DNA of 64,000 nucleotides from an uncultured Burkholderiales bacterium (GTDB taxonomy: Bacteria; Pseudomonadota; Gammaproteobacteria; Burkholderiales; Burkholderiaceae_C): the NCBI GenBank assembly GCA_903932865.1, contig CAIZHQ010000021.1, positions 1 through 64,000 on the forward strand, in the 5' to 3' direction. The translations under genes and the position numbers were made by a program. The notes under the pieces were generated by a model. That model was not told the origin of the DNA. It worked only from the letters and a program-made list of their open reading frames with translations, and searched no databases. This document shows positions 45,312 to 55,100 of this stretch, piece by piece; the first letter of the stretch is position 1; every line of letters begins with the position of its first letter.

Positions 45312-46442
45312 TCAGGTCTGACTTCTTGGCTTCAGGTGGGCCGTGTTTTGGGCTTGTGACCAGGCCACCTGCTCCTGCACCACCGGGTCTGGATGACCAG
45401 TGAGCACCGCCAAACCCTGCAGCAAAACCTGGCGGTCATGTTCCGACAGGGCCGACGAGGCCAAGGCATTGCCCGCGGCCAAGGCCAGGTTGCGCAACCA
45501 GCGGGCGTGCCCGATACGGCGGATGGCACTGCCTTCGGTGCGGCGCAAAAATTCTGCTTCACTCCAGGCCATGAGCTCAGCGATGCTGCCCGCGCCCAAA
45601 CCGTCGCGCGCTTGCCAATCGGGCAAAGGGCTGACTTGCGCGAACTTGTTCCACGGACAAGCCAGCTGACAGTCGTCGCAGCCATAAATGCGGTTGCCGA
45701 TCAGCGGGCGCAAGGCCTCATCGATCGGCCCGGCGTGCTCAATCGTCAGGTAAGCAATGCAGCGCCGTGCATCCAGCTTGTAAGGGCCGATGATGGCCTG
45801 CGTAGGGCACAGGTCCATGCAGGCGGTGCACTGGCCGCAATGCGACGACACCGCTGGCGTGGCGTTCAGCGCAAAGTCCACAAACAACTCGCCCAGAAAA
45901 AACATCGACCCAGCCTCGCGTGAGAGGACCAAAGTGTGTTTGCCGCGCCACCCCAAGCCGCTGCGGGTGGCCAGCTCAGCCTCCAGCACCGGGGCCGAGT
46001 CGGTGAACACACGGTGGCCAAAGGGGCCAATGGCCAAGGCGATGCGGTCCTGCAGTTTTTGCAAGCGGCTGCGCAAGACCTTGTGGTAGTCCCGCCCCCG
46101 GGCATAGAGCGACACCACCGCCTCCCCCGGCTGCAGGCTGCGGGCAGTTTCACGCGCCCACCACTCTGGCGGGGTGTCCTGCGGCAAGTAGTCCATGCGG
46201 GCGGTGATCACGCTCACCGTTCCCGGCACCAGCTCGGCCGGGCGGGCGCGCTTCATGCCATGACTTTCCATATAGACCATGCTGCCGTGAAAACCCGCTG
46301 CCAACCAAGCCAATAGTCCGGGCTCTGCCGAGGACAAATCGATGCCCGTCACGCCAATTTGGGACAATCCCGACTCCCGCGCCCAGATCTGGATCTGGGG
46401 CCACAGTTCAAGAAGGTCGATTTGAGTACGTTGAGCAGTCAC
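45312..46442 (-). CDS. queG: Epoxyqueuosine reductase
   Basis: Last step of queuosine synthesis in tRNA, using cobalamin. Start GTG 46442 gives 376 residues; the frame runs further to 47066 through tsaE, which is artefactual. Two ferredoxin-like clusters are visible: CGQCTACMDLCPTQAI and CDDCQLACPWN. The family N-terminal region GMVYMESHGMKRA-like and DYLPQDTPPEWW are present, and LGWRGKHTLVLSREAGSMF. Its 5' end overlaps the 5' end of tsaE. Confidence 0.95.
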   Translation of the reverse strand: MTAQRTQIDLLELWPQIQIWARESGLSQIGVTGIDLSSAEPGLLAWLAAGFHGSMVYMESHGMKRARPAELVPGTVSVITARMDYLPQDTPPEWWARETARSLQPGEAVVSLYARGRDYHKVLRSRLQKLQDRIALAIGPFGHRVFTDSAPVLEAELATRSGLGWRGKHTLVLSREAGSMFFLGELFVDFALNATPAVSSHCGQCTACMDLCPTQAIIGPYKLDARRCIAYLTIEHAGPIDEALRPLIGNRIYGCDDCQLACPWNKFAQVSPLPDWQARDGLGAGSIAELMAWSEAEFLRRTEGSAIRRIGHARWLRNLALAAGNALASSALSEHDRQVLLQGLAVLTGHPDPVVQEQVAWSQAQNTAHLKPRSQT

Positions 46443-46991
46443 CCGCCGATTGTAGAAAGCCCCGCCGTCCCGGCGCGTTGGGAGGGCTTGTGGCTGCATG
46501 AGGCCGACACCCAAGCCTTTGCCGAGCAGCTGGCGCGAGGCCTGCAAAGCTGGCCCGGTGGGCGCGATGCGCGCATCGAGCTGCGCGGCAACCTGGGCGC
46601 GGGCAAAACCACCCTGGTGCGCCACCTGCTGCGCGCTGCCGGGGTCACGGGGCGCATCAAAAGCCCGACTTACGCCGTGGTCGAGCCGCACCAAGCGGTC
46701 AACGCAGTGAGCACAAACGATGCCGTCTGGCCCATCTGGCATTTTGACTTTTACCGTTTCAACGACCCACAGGAATTTGAAGACGCTGGCTTTCGCGACA
46801 TCTTTGCCGGGCCGGGCCTGAAACTCATGGAGTGGCCCGACAAAGTGGCAGGACAACTGCCCCCACCCGATTGGGTGATCGCGCTCGAGGCCATCGACGA
46901 AGACCAGCGCCAGGTGCGCATCAGCACAGGCACAGAGCGCGGCCAGTTGTGGTTGCAAGCGTGGACCCAAGGTGCAGCACATGCGAAGTGA
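46422..46991 (+). CDS. tsaE: tRNA threonylcarbamoyladenosine biosynthesis ATPase TsaE
   Basis: Needed for t6A at position 37 of ANN-reading tRNAs, with TsaB and TsaD. The Walker A motif GNLGAGKTTLVRHLL is near residue 55. SPTYAVVEPH and the Walker B-like WHFDFYRFNDPQEFE follow. Start TTG 46422 is preferred for its AAGAAGG site; upstream extension to 46359 would overlap queG further. Length 189. amiC begins inside its end, 11 bases before the stop, as in other proteobacteria. Confidence 0.93.
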   Translation: MSTLSSHPPIVESPAVPARWEGLWLHEADTQAFAEQLARGLQSWPGGRDARIELRGNLGAGKTTLVRHLLRAAGVTGRIKSPTYAVVEPHQAVNAVSTNDAVWPIWHFDFYRFNDPQEFEDAGFRDIFAGPGLKLMEWPDKVAGQLPPPDWVIALEAIDEDQRQVRISTGTERGQLWLQAWTQGAAHAK

Positions 46992-48375
46992 CCGCCGCCG
47001 CCTGATCAAGGCTGGTTTTCTGGTGCTGAGCCTGGGCGCTGCACAAATCGCTCGGGGCGCCAACATGCTGGCGGTGCGGGTTTGGCCTGCCCCCGATTAC
47101 AGCCGCGTCACGCTCGAATCGGACGCGCCCATCCAAAGCACACAGACCTTCATCGCCTCGCCACCGCGCCTGGCGGTGGACATCCAAGGCATGCAACTGA
47201 ACGCCGCGTTGCGCGAGCTGGTGGGAAAGGTGCAAGCGACTGACCCGAACATTGCAGGCATCCGGGTGGGCCAATTCAGCACCAACGTGGTACGCCTGGT
47301 CATTGACCTCAAGCACCCCATTGCGCCGCAAGTCTTCAGCCTGCAACCCGTCGCCCCTTACGCGCACCGCCTGGTGCTCGACCTCTACCCCAGCCAAGCC
47401 ATTGACCCACTGGAGCAGCTGATCCAGGAGCGCACCGCGGCCAAAACCCCGTCTGCAGTGGACCGCCTGCCCGGGGCCTCGGCCGCGGTGAACGACCCCT
47501 TGGGCGATCTGATCGCCCGCCAAACCCAGCCCGGCTCAGGTGCCACACCTTTGCCTGCGCCAACGACCCGCAGACCTGACATGCCCATGAGCGACGGCCC
47601 CTTCATGGACAATCCGACTCGCCCGAGCAAGAGCCCCACCCTGTCCCACACTGACCGGTTGATCGTGGTCGCGTTGGACCCGGGCCATGGCGGCGAGGAC
47701 CCAGGTGCCATTGGCCCGGGCGGCACCCGCGAAAAAGACGTGGTCCTCAAAATCGCCCAAATGCTGAGCGCTCGCATCAACGCCAGCAGCGTGGGCGGCA
47801 GCCCCATGCGGGCCTTCATGACGCGTGATGCCGACTTTTTTGTACCCCTGCATGTGCGCGTCCAAAAAGCGCGGCGCGTGCAAGCTGACTTGTTTGTGAG
47901 CATCCACGCGGATGCTTTCTACACCCCGCGGCCACAAGGCGCCAGCGTGTTCGCGCTGAGCCAAGGTGGCGCCACGAGCGCTGCGGCGCGCTGGATGGCA
48001 CAAAAAGAAAACAAGGCCGACGACATCGGCGGCGTGAACCTGGGCGGTCAGGATGCACAGGTGCAACGCGCCTTGCTCGACATGAGCACCTCAGCGCAAA
48101 TCAAGGACAGTCTGTCTTTGGGCAACAGCTTGCTGCGCGAGATCGGCAGCGTGGGTCGCTTGCACAAACCCCGCGTTGAGCAAGCCGGTTTTGCGGTGCT
48201 CAAAGCCCCCGACATCCCCAGTGTGCTGGTCGAGACCGCCTTCATCAGCAACCCGGAAGAAGAAGAAAAACTGCGCAGCGAGGCGTACCAGAAGCAACTC
48301 ACCGACGCCCTGCTGCGCGGCATCCTGCAGTATTTTTCGCGCAACCCACCGCTGGCGCGCGATCGTTCCATTTGA
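46981..48375 (+). CDS. amiC: N-acetylmuramoyl-L-alanine amidase AmiC-type
   Basis: Cleaves peptidoglycan to separate daughter cells. The N-terminus MRSDRRRLIKAGFLVLSLGA has a twin-arginine signal (DRRRLIK), matching Tat export known for AmiC. An AMIN domain (residues about 30-140, LAVRVWPAPDYSRVTLES) precedes a Pro/Ala linker and the Amidase_3 domain from about 220: ALDPGHGGEDPG (zinc His), GTREKD (Glu), VSIHADAF (His) and LVETAFISNPEEE (catalytic Glu). Length 464. GTG 46972 is an alternative start. It overlaps tsaE. Confidence 0.94.
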   Translation: MRSDRRRLIKAGFLVLSLGAAQIARGANMLAVRVWPAPDYSRVTLESDAPIQSTQTFIASPPRLAVDIQGMQLNAALRELVGKVQATDPNIAGIRVGQFSTNVVRLVIDLKHPIAPQVFSLQPVAPYAHRLVLDLYPSQAIDPLEQLIQERTAAKTPSAVDRLPGASAAVNDPLGDLIARQTQPGSGATPLPAPTTRRPDMPMSDGPFMDNPTRPSKSPTLSHTDRLIVVALDPGHGGEDPGAIGPGGTREKDVVLKIAQMLSARINASSVGGSPMRAFMTRDADFFVPLHVRVQKARRVQADLFVSIHADAFYTPRPQGASVFALSQGGATSAAARWMAQKENKADDIGGVNLGGQDAQVQRALLDMSTSAQIKDSLSLGNSLLREIGSVGRLHKPRVEQAGFAVLKAPDIPSVLVETAFISNPEEEEKLRSEAYQKQLTDALLRGILQYFSRNPPLARDRSI

Positions 48376-48483
48376 CACTCGCTGGGTTCATCTGCCCAGA
48401 GCCCCTCAACCTGCTGCTCTAAAAAACCACAGGTGATGCGGCTGATCCACCGACAATCTTTCGCCCACCCTTCTGCCCATACT

Positions 48484-49680
48484 TCAGCCCCCTGCCCCAT
48501 TGGCGAGCAGCCAAGCCCTCAGGCGCTCTACGCCTTGCGCCAGCCGCGTCAGGTCTTTGGAAGCGAAGCACCAGCGCAACCAGCCTGCCGCCTCAGGGGC
48601 AAAGGCCTCGCCCGGGGCCAAGCCCAACCCGGCCTCGGCCACCAGACGTTTGGCAGTCTGCACCGAATCGGGGTGCCCGTCGAGCCTGAAAAACGCATAC
48701 ATGCCGCCTTTGGCTGAGGCCACTTGCACGCCGGGTACGGCCTGCAACAGGGGGACCAGGGTGTCGCGGCAGGCTTTGAGGTGCGCCACCACACGCGGCG
48801 TGATGTCGGCGGTGTTTTGCAGCGCCACCACACCCGCCTTTTGGGTGAACACCGAAGCGCAGGAGGTATTGAACTCGATCAATTTGCCCATGTGCGGCGT
48901 CATGGTGGCGGGCATCACCAACCAGCCCAGACGCCAGCCGGTCATCAAAAAGCTCTTAGAAAAGCTGTGCACCACGACCAAGCGGTCATCGGGCTGAGAT
49001 ACATCCAGAAAAGACGGTGCGCAGCCGTTGGCGGTGTCGGTTTCGTAATACAGCCGTTCGTACACCTCGTCGGCCAGCACCCAGGTGCCGGTGCTGCGGC
49101 AATGCGCCAGGATCTCGGCCTGCTCGGCGCGGCTGAGCGTCCAACCCGTGGGGTTGTTGGGCGAATTGACGATCAACATGCGCGTGGCGGGCGTGATGGC
49201 GGCTTTGAGCGCAGCCATGTCGAGCTGCCACTGGCCGTCCACGGGGCGCAGCGATACGCATTTCAAATTCGCCCCCATGACCAAGGCCTGCGCCGTGAGG
49301 TTGGGCCACACGGGTGTCACGGCAACCACTTCGTCGCCCGTGTCGATCAGGGCTTGCGCGGCCAGCATCAGGGCGTTTACGCCGCCCGAGGTGATGGCCA
49401 GGCGCTCCTCGCCAATGGGTCCGTGCAGAGCCGACATGTAAGCTGAGACGGCCTGGCGCAACTCGGCCAGGCCCAGGTTGTGCGCATAAAAGGTCTCTCC
49501 CTTTTGCATCGAATCGATCGCTGCTTGGCGCACGATGTCGGGTGTGACCTCGTCAGATTCACCAAACCAAAAGGCCAGCACATCGGGGCGGCCCATGCCG
49601 GCGTTGGCAACTTCACGGATGCGAGACTCCTCCAGGTCCATGACAGCCTGGCGCATGAAGGGGGCGGTAAGTTTTTTCAT
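48484..49680 (-). CDS. Pyridoxal-phosphate-dependent class I/II aminotransferase
   Basis: A 398-residue fold-type I aminotransferase. NSPNNPTGWTLSRAE is the PLP-site stretch, FADEVYERLYYE-like ADEVYER the cofactor Asp region, and VVVHSFSKSFLMTGWRLGWL the lysine Schiff-base site. It resembles the aspartate/aromatic or MalY/PatB-free class; the substrate is not readable. It is convergent with amiC and divergent from the small exported protein gene. Confidence 0.9.
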   Translation of the reverse strand: MKKLTAPFMRQAVMDLEESRIREVANAGMGRPDVLAFWFGESDEVTPDIVRQAAIDSMQKGETFYAHNLGLAELRQAVSAYMSALHGPIGEERLAITSGGVNALMLAAQALIDTGDEVVAVTPVWPNLTAQALVMGANLKCVSLRPVDGQWQLDMAALKAAITPATRMLIVNSPNNPTGWTLSRAEQAEILAHCRSTGTWVLADEVYERLYYETDTANGCAPSFLDVSQPDDRLVVVHSFSKSFLMTGWRLGWLVMPATMTPHMGKLIEFNTSCASVFTQKAGVVALQNTADITPRVVAHLKACRDTLVPLLQAVPGVQVASAKGGMYAFFRLDGHPDSVQTAKRLVAEAGLGLAPGEAFAPEAAGWLRWCFASKDLTRLAQGVERLRAWLLANGAGG

Positions 49681-49722
49681 GCCGCCATCCTAACGGCTAC
49701 CCGTCCTCGAATGTGTCGCCAC

Positions 49723-49750
49723 TTGCGCAAAAGCTGCGCTTGCCTATGAT
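49723..49750 (+). promoter_or_regulatory. Sigma-70-like promoter before the small exported protein gene
   Basis: TTGCGC (49723-49728), 16-base spacer, TATGAT (49745-49750). It is a plausible promoter 31 bases upstream of the ATG at 49782. Confidence 0.45.
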
Positions 49751-49781
49751 GAGACTCACAACAAAAGACAGGGAGACCACT

Positions 49782-50051
49782 ATGAACACGCAGCATTTAT
49801 CGTCAACACTTGCGAGCCTCGGTTGGGGTCTTTGCTTGTTGGCCATGCCCCCCGCCAGCGCCGCAACAGACGGCTTTACGGCCGTCACCTCTGCAGACAA
49901 ACCGACCAAAGCCCAAAAATCCAAAGCAGCCAAACCACCCAAGCCGGTCCCGTCCGGCTCGGGCGAAAGCAAAGCCGAGCGCGACAAACGCCTGTTGCGC
50001 GAATGCCGGGGCAAAGCCAATGCGGGCGCTTGCGAGGGCTTTGCCAGCTGA
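49782..50051 (+). CDS. Small exported hypothetical protein
   Basis: An 89-residue protein with a signal peptide (LASLGWGLCLLAMPPASAAT) and a basic, Pro/Lys-rich middle (KAQKSKAAKPPKPV). It ends in ERDKRLLRECRGKANAGACEGFAS, with two Cys that could form a disulfide. The tail loosely recalls PsiF-type repeats but is not a firm match. CAGGGAGACC precedes the ATG. Longer frame to 49713 is unlikely. It is probably periplasmic; function unknown. A GC hairpin follows (50059-50084). Confidence 0.6.
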   Translation: MNTQHLSSTLASLGWGLCLLAMPPASAATDGFTAVTSADKPTKAQKSKAAKPPKPVPSGSGESKAERDKRLLRECRGKANAGACEGFAS

Positions 50052-50090
50052 GCGTTTCGGGGACAGCTCTTCGGCGCTGTGGCCGAGAAA

Positions 50091-52157
50091 TCAAAGCCAC
50101 CATCGGCGCAAACCGCTGGCGCGCACGCTGGGTCGGTCGATGGCTGCTTCGAGCAACCCGGCTTCGGCCTCGACCAAGGTGAACTGCTCGCGGGCCCGCG
50201 TGATGCCGGTGTAAACCAGCTCGCGGCTGAGCACCTCGGCACCGCCCGGGGGCAGCACCAGCGCGGTGTGCTCAAACTCCGAGCCTTGGCTTTTGTGCAC
50301 CGTCATGACAAAGGCGGTATCGACCTGGGCCAAGCGCATGACGCTCACCGAGCGCAGGGCCTCACCGTCCAAAAACCAGACCTTGGGCTTGCCTTCTGTG
50401 TTGGGCAACACCACGCCCACGTCGCCATTGAAGACGCCCAGCTGCGGGTCGTTGCGCGTGACCATGACGGGTCGCCCCTCGTACCACTCGCCCTGGATGC
50501 GCAGCAGGCCCGCATCGGCCAGGGCTTGTTGCACCGCCGCATTCAATGCTTGTGTGCCCCAATCACCTTGGTGCACCGCACACAAAATGCGAAACCGCTC
50601 AAAGGCCTTGAGCACATTGCTGACCCAGCTGGCGTGCGCATCAGTACCCTGCCCGACCGGGCCAGTTTGCATGTGGCGCAAATAGTTCGCGTAAGAAGGC
50701 TTGCCCGATGCGCCCAGCGCCAGGGCGCAAACGGCCTGGGGGCTGCTCGGCTGGACGGCCAGCACCGGAGAGGCTGCCGCGTTGTCTGGGCCACCCAGGC
50801 AGGCGCGAGCTGCAGCCGCGTCACCCCGGTTCACCGCCAACGCCAGCTGGCCAATCGCACCTTTGAAGCGGCGGCTTTGGCGCAGCATCACGGTTTGCTG
50901 GGCCAGCACGGGGGCCGGATCGGGCACCACCCATTCGGATGCCAGTGTCTGCCGCGTCACGGCCTGCACAAACTGCGCCGTGGCCGCGCTGTATCGGCCT
51001 GCGGCCGCGTCTTGGCACAAATCGCCCAGCACCGCACCGGCTTCCACCGAGGCCAGCTGGTCTTTGTCGCCCAACAACACCAAGCGCGCCGTGGGCGGCA
51101 AGGCCTGGAGCAAGGCGTCCATCATTTCCAGGTGCACCATCGAGGCTTCGTCCACGATCAGCACATCCACATCGAGTGGATTGGCCGCATGGTGGCGAAA
51201 CTGGCGTGTGTCGGGCCGCGCCCCCAACAGCGAATGCAGGGTGCGCGCCGGGCCCATGCGGGCGATCAGTGCGTTCAGGTCCAGCCCTGCATCGGCTGGC
51301 ACGTGCAGCTGGGTGAGCGCATTGTCGATCGACTGCTTCAGGCGCGCCGCCGCCTTGCCAGTGGGCGCGGCCAGTGCCACGCGCAGCGGGCTGCCCTCGG
51401 GGTGCAGCGCCAACAACAGCGCCAACAAACGGGCGGCGGTGTAGGTCTTGCCGGTGCCAGGCCCACCCGTGATGACCGACAGCCGCGCACGCAACGCCAC
51501 GGCACAAGCCACTTTTTGCCAGTCGGTGGCGTCGGGCTCTTCTGTGTTGGGTGCAAAGAAGCGGTCCAACCATTCGCGTGCCGCCGCTTCGGGCACGGCC
51601 AGTGGCTCGCTGGCACGCTGCAACAGGCTCTGGCCGACCCGCTGCTCATAGCCCGCATAACGGCGCAGGTACAAAAGCGGCGCATCGGACGAGCCGCCCA
51701 GCGCCAGCGGCTGGCCCTGGTCGGGGGCATCGGCCAGGCGCACAGCAATGCTGGGGCTTTGGCCTTGCAAAGCCGCTTGCCAATCGGCCAGCGTGGCAGG
51801 CAGGTGCGCCCACAAGGCCTTGAGGCCCTGCGCACCGTCCACCGCCGCCGCAGGCCAGCCCAGCAAGGCGACAGGCGGCTGGCACAGCTCAGCCAGCGGC
51901 AGACAGGTGTGGCCGCGCCCTTCCATCTGCGCCAACACGGCCGCTGCCACCAGCAAGGGCGCAGGTGCCTCAGCATCCAGGCGAAGCACCTGCGCCGCGA
52001 AAGCGCTGTCGATGTGGCGCAGCAGGCCTTGGCCAGTCCACAAGTTCAGCCATTGCATCGTTTGCGCAGCGGTCAAGCCTTGGGCGGGCAGGTCCTTGAG
52101 CCAATCCATTTGCGCAGAAGGCACGGGCGCGATGCGTGAGGTCTTTCTCAAACCCAT
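50091..52157 (-). CDS. recD: Exodeoxyribonuclease V subunit alpha (RecD)
   Basis: 5'-3' helicase subunit of RecBCD. The Walker A motif VITGGPGTGKTYTAARLL is present and DVLIVDEASMVHLEMMDALL fits the Walker B region. Near the C-terminus AFVMTVHKSQGSEFEHT is motif V/VI-like. Start ATG 52157 overlaps the recB stop by about ten bases; a start at 52208 is inside recB and less likely. Length 688. Third gene of the recC-recB-recD operon. Confidence 0.94.
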   Translation of the reverse strand: MGLRKTSRIAPVPSAQMDWLKDLPAQGLTAAQTMQWLNLWTGQGLLRHIDSAFAAQVLRLDAEAPAPLLVAAAVLAQMEGRGHTCLPLAELCQPPVALLGWPAAAVDGAQGLKALWAHLPATLADWQAALQGQSPSIAVRLADAPDQGQPLALGGSSDAPLLYLRRYAGYEQRVGQSLLQRASEPLAVPEAAAREWLDRFFAPNTEEPDATDWQKVACAVALRARLSVITGGPGTGKTYTAARLLALLLALHPEGSPLRVALAAPTGKAAARLKQSIDNALTQLHVPADAGLDLNALIARMGPARTLHSLLGARPDTRQFRHHAANPLDVDVLIVDEASMVHLEMMDALLQALPPTARLVLLGDKDQLASVEAGAVLGDLCQDAAAGRYSAATAQFVQAVTRQTLASEWVVPDPAPVLAQQTVMLRQSRRFKGAIGQLALAVNRGDAAAARACLGGPDNAAASPVLAVQPSSPQAVCALALGASGKPSYANYLRHMQTGPVGQGTDAHASWVSNVLKAFERFRILCAVHQGDWGTQALNAAVQQALADAGLLRIQGEWYEGRPVMVTRNDPQLGVFNGDVGVVLPNTEGKPKVWFLDGEALRSVSVMRLAQVDTAFVMTVHKSQGSEFEHTALVLPPGGAEVLSRELVYTGITRAREQFTLVEAEAGLLEAAIDRPSVRASGLRRWWL

Positions 52158-55100
52158 GCCACCACCTCGGTATTCAACATGGCGTCCAGACCATCGAGCA
52201 ATGCCCATGGCGCAGGCAAAGTGCAGCAGCCGCCCGCAGGCCCGTCGATGCCGCGCAAAAATAAATACACTGCGCCGCCCAACTGCTGTGCCGGGTCATA
52301 GGCGTCCCCCAAGCGGGCGCGCAACAGTCTGTGCAGCGCCAGCATGTAGAGCGCAGCCTGGACTTCGTAACGGTGCTGGGCCATGGCCGCATCCAGGGCC
52401 GGTGCGGTGTACGCCGCGTCATCGGCCCCCAGGTAATTCGATTTGTAGTCGAGCACCCAGTAACGGCCATCGTGCTCGAACACCAGGTCGGCAAAGCCCA
52501 TCAGCATGCCGTGCAGCTGGGCGTCGGGCAGCTGCGGGCGGCTCACGCCGGGCAACAGGTGCTGTTGACACAAGGCATCGACCTGGCGTGCATGAAGGCG
52601 CTCGGCGGGGAGCCAGAACTCCATTTCGGGCAGCAGGGCACCCAGCGCGTTCAGCGACGCGTTCGGTCCGCGCAAAGGCTGGGCGACCACACGGCTGAGC
52701 CACTGCACTACGTCGCCGGCCTGGGCCGCGTAACCGGCGTTTTCGCAGCGGTACTTCAGGCGCTCGGCCTTGGATGCGTCGATAACAAAACTATCTGCCG
52801 CCAGCCATTCGAGCTGGTCGTGCAAAAAATTACCCGCGGTGGGGCCTTTGGCAAAGCCGTGCCACGGGGTCAAAACACCGGGGCTGGTCACCGAGGCCAT
52901 CGGCATGGCCGCATCTTCAGGTGGCTCGTCGTCTGCGGGGCGCGGTGGGTTCAGGTGCAAGACCAAGGGCGCCAAGGTCTGCGAAGACAGGTCACGCGTC
53001 AAGCGAGAAAAACTCGCGATCGTCCAAGACTTGTCGATGCGGGCGGTGCAGTTCAGTGCCTCGATCAACTCGGTGGTTTGCGCGGGCTTTTGCCAAAGCG
53101 TCAGCGGCACCACTTCAGGGGCAAGCAAGAGTCGCACAGACAAGGCCTTGCTTGCCTTATTGGTCTGCAAGGCTTGCAGCTTGCTCAGCCAATCAGCCGA
53201 CTCTAATTCTTGACCGCTGCCCAGCAAATGTCCGGCAGCACTGTCGTGGTTCACGCAGGTCTTGCCGTTGCCACGTTTGACCGCGCTCCAGCCCACCCAG
53301 AGCGCATGCCGCGCCCGCGTGAGCGCCACGTACCACAGACGCAGGTCTTCGCGCAGGCGATCGTGGTCCGCGATCTGCGAGTCCTCTTTGTCAAAGTCCA
53401 GCGTCCAGTGGCGTTCGCCCTCGCCCTCAACCTCACCACCCTCCAACTGCAGCACAGCGGCTTTGTCAGCGGTGACCACGCGGTGGCTGTGCGCAAAGGG
53501 CAAGCACACCACCGGGTACTCCAGGCCCTTGCTGGCGTGGATGGTAATGAGCTTGACCAGGTCCTCGTCACTTTCGAGCCGCACGGTTTGCTCTTCGCCG
53601 CCGCTGGTGTTGCCCCACTGCGCTTCGTCCATCTGCTGGGCCAGCCAACGGATCAGGGCCTGCTCGCCCTCGATCTGGCTGCTGGCCGCTTGCAGCAATT
53701 CGGCCAGGTGCAGCACATTCGTCAGGCGCCGCTCGCCATCCGTCTGGCCGCGCCAACGCCCGGCCAACTTCAGTACATGCAGCGACTGGCGCAGCATGGC
53801 CAGCACGCCCTGGCTTTGCCAGGTCTGGTGCAGTTCGCGCATCTGCTCGGCACGCTTGTCCAGCAGTTCGTCTTGCGTGGCCAGGTCGTACAGCTCGGCC
53901 AGCGACAGGCTCACCGTGCGCGTACCCAATGCGGCGCGCAGGCGGCGCATGTCTTGCGGCTCGGCCACGCCGCGCAGCCACAGGCAAAGGTCTTGCGCTT
54001 CGTCGCTGGCGAAGACCGAGTCGCGGTCCGACAAATAAACGGAGGCCACACCGCGCAGACGCAGCGCATCGCGCACGGCCGCAGCCTCTTTGCCCGTGCG
54101 CACCAGCACGGCGATGTCTTTGGGCTGCAAGGGTTTGTCGCCATTTTGCGCATCTGCGAAACGCGCTTGTGGATCGCTCAGCCAGGCCACGATTTGCTCG
54201 GCGCACAGCGCCGACAGGTGCTTCTGCGCATCGCGTTGGCTGCGCAAAGTGGCATCGTGCACCACGGTCATGGCTTGCACATCGCCAGCGCTTGTCGTAA
54301 ACACCTCAGAACGGCCCTTCGCCCCCACCGGCTGGAACGGCAAAGGGTCTTGACCGTCTTGATCGCCTTGCTTGTAGCCAAAGGCGTCTGGCGAAATGTC
54401 GAACCAACGGTTGACCACAGCCACCACCGCTTGGGTGGAGCGGAAGTTGGTGCCCAGCACATGGTGACGGCCATTAGTGGCGCGGCGTGCGGCCAAGTAG
54501 CTGTGGATGTCCGCGCCCCGAAAACCATAGATCGATTGCTTGGGGTCACCAATGAGCAGCAGCGCCGTGTCTAGCCGGTTGTCGGCCGTGCGGTAGATGC
54601 GGTCAAAGATCCGGAACTGCAGCGGTGAGGTGTCCTGAAACTCGTCGATCATCGCCACCGGAAACTGCTCTCGCAGGCGCTGGGCCAGACGTTCTCCCGA
54701 GGCGGGGTCGGCCAGCGCGACATCCAGGCGCTGCAGCATGTCGGCAAAGCCAAACAAGCCGCTGCGCCGCTTGAGCTCGGCCATGCGCTGCAGTACCTGG
54801 GTGCGGGCGTGCAGGCGGGCAACTTGGGTGGGATCGGGCAAGGACTCAAGTCCTGCCAACAACTGCGCATACGCTTGGCTTTCGGGTGGCAAATCCACCA
54901 CATCGCCATCCTTGCGGCACTCTAAAAGACCTTCGGGCGTGAAACGGTTCCAGCCTTTGCCCATCGCGTCTTTCAATGCTTTGAAATCGCCATCGCTTTG
55001 AGACCAAGACTTGAGTGCTTCAAGCCACTTTTGGGAACGACCAACCTGCAGCAGAGTGCCATTCCAGCCGTGTTTTTTGACCGCCAGCTGCGCCTCGATC

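Noticed and set aside
45312..47066. 584-residue reading of QueG
   Set aside because: The extra N-terminal 208 residues are antisense to tsaE; QueG starts at GTG 46442.
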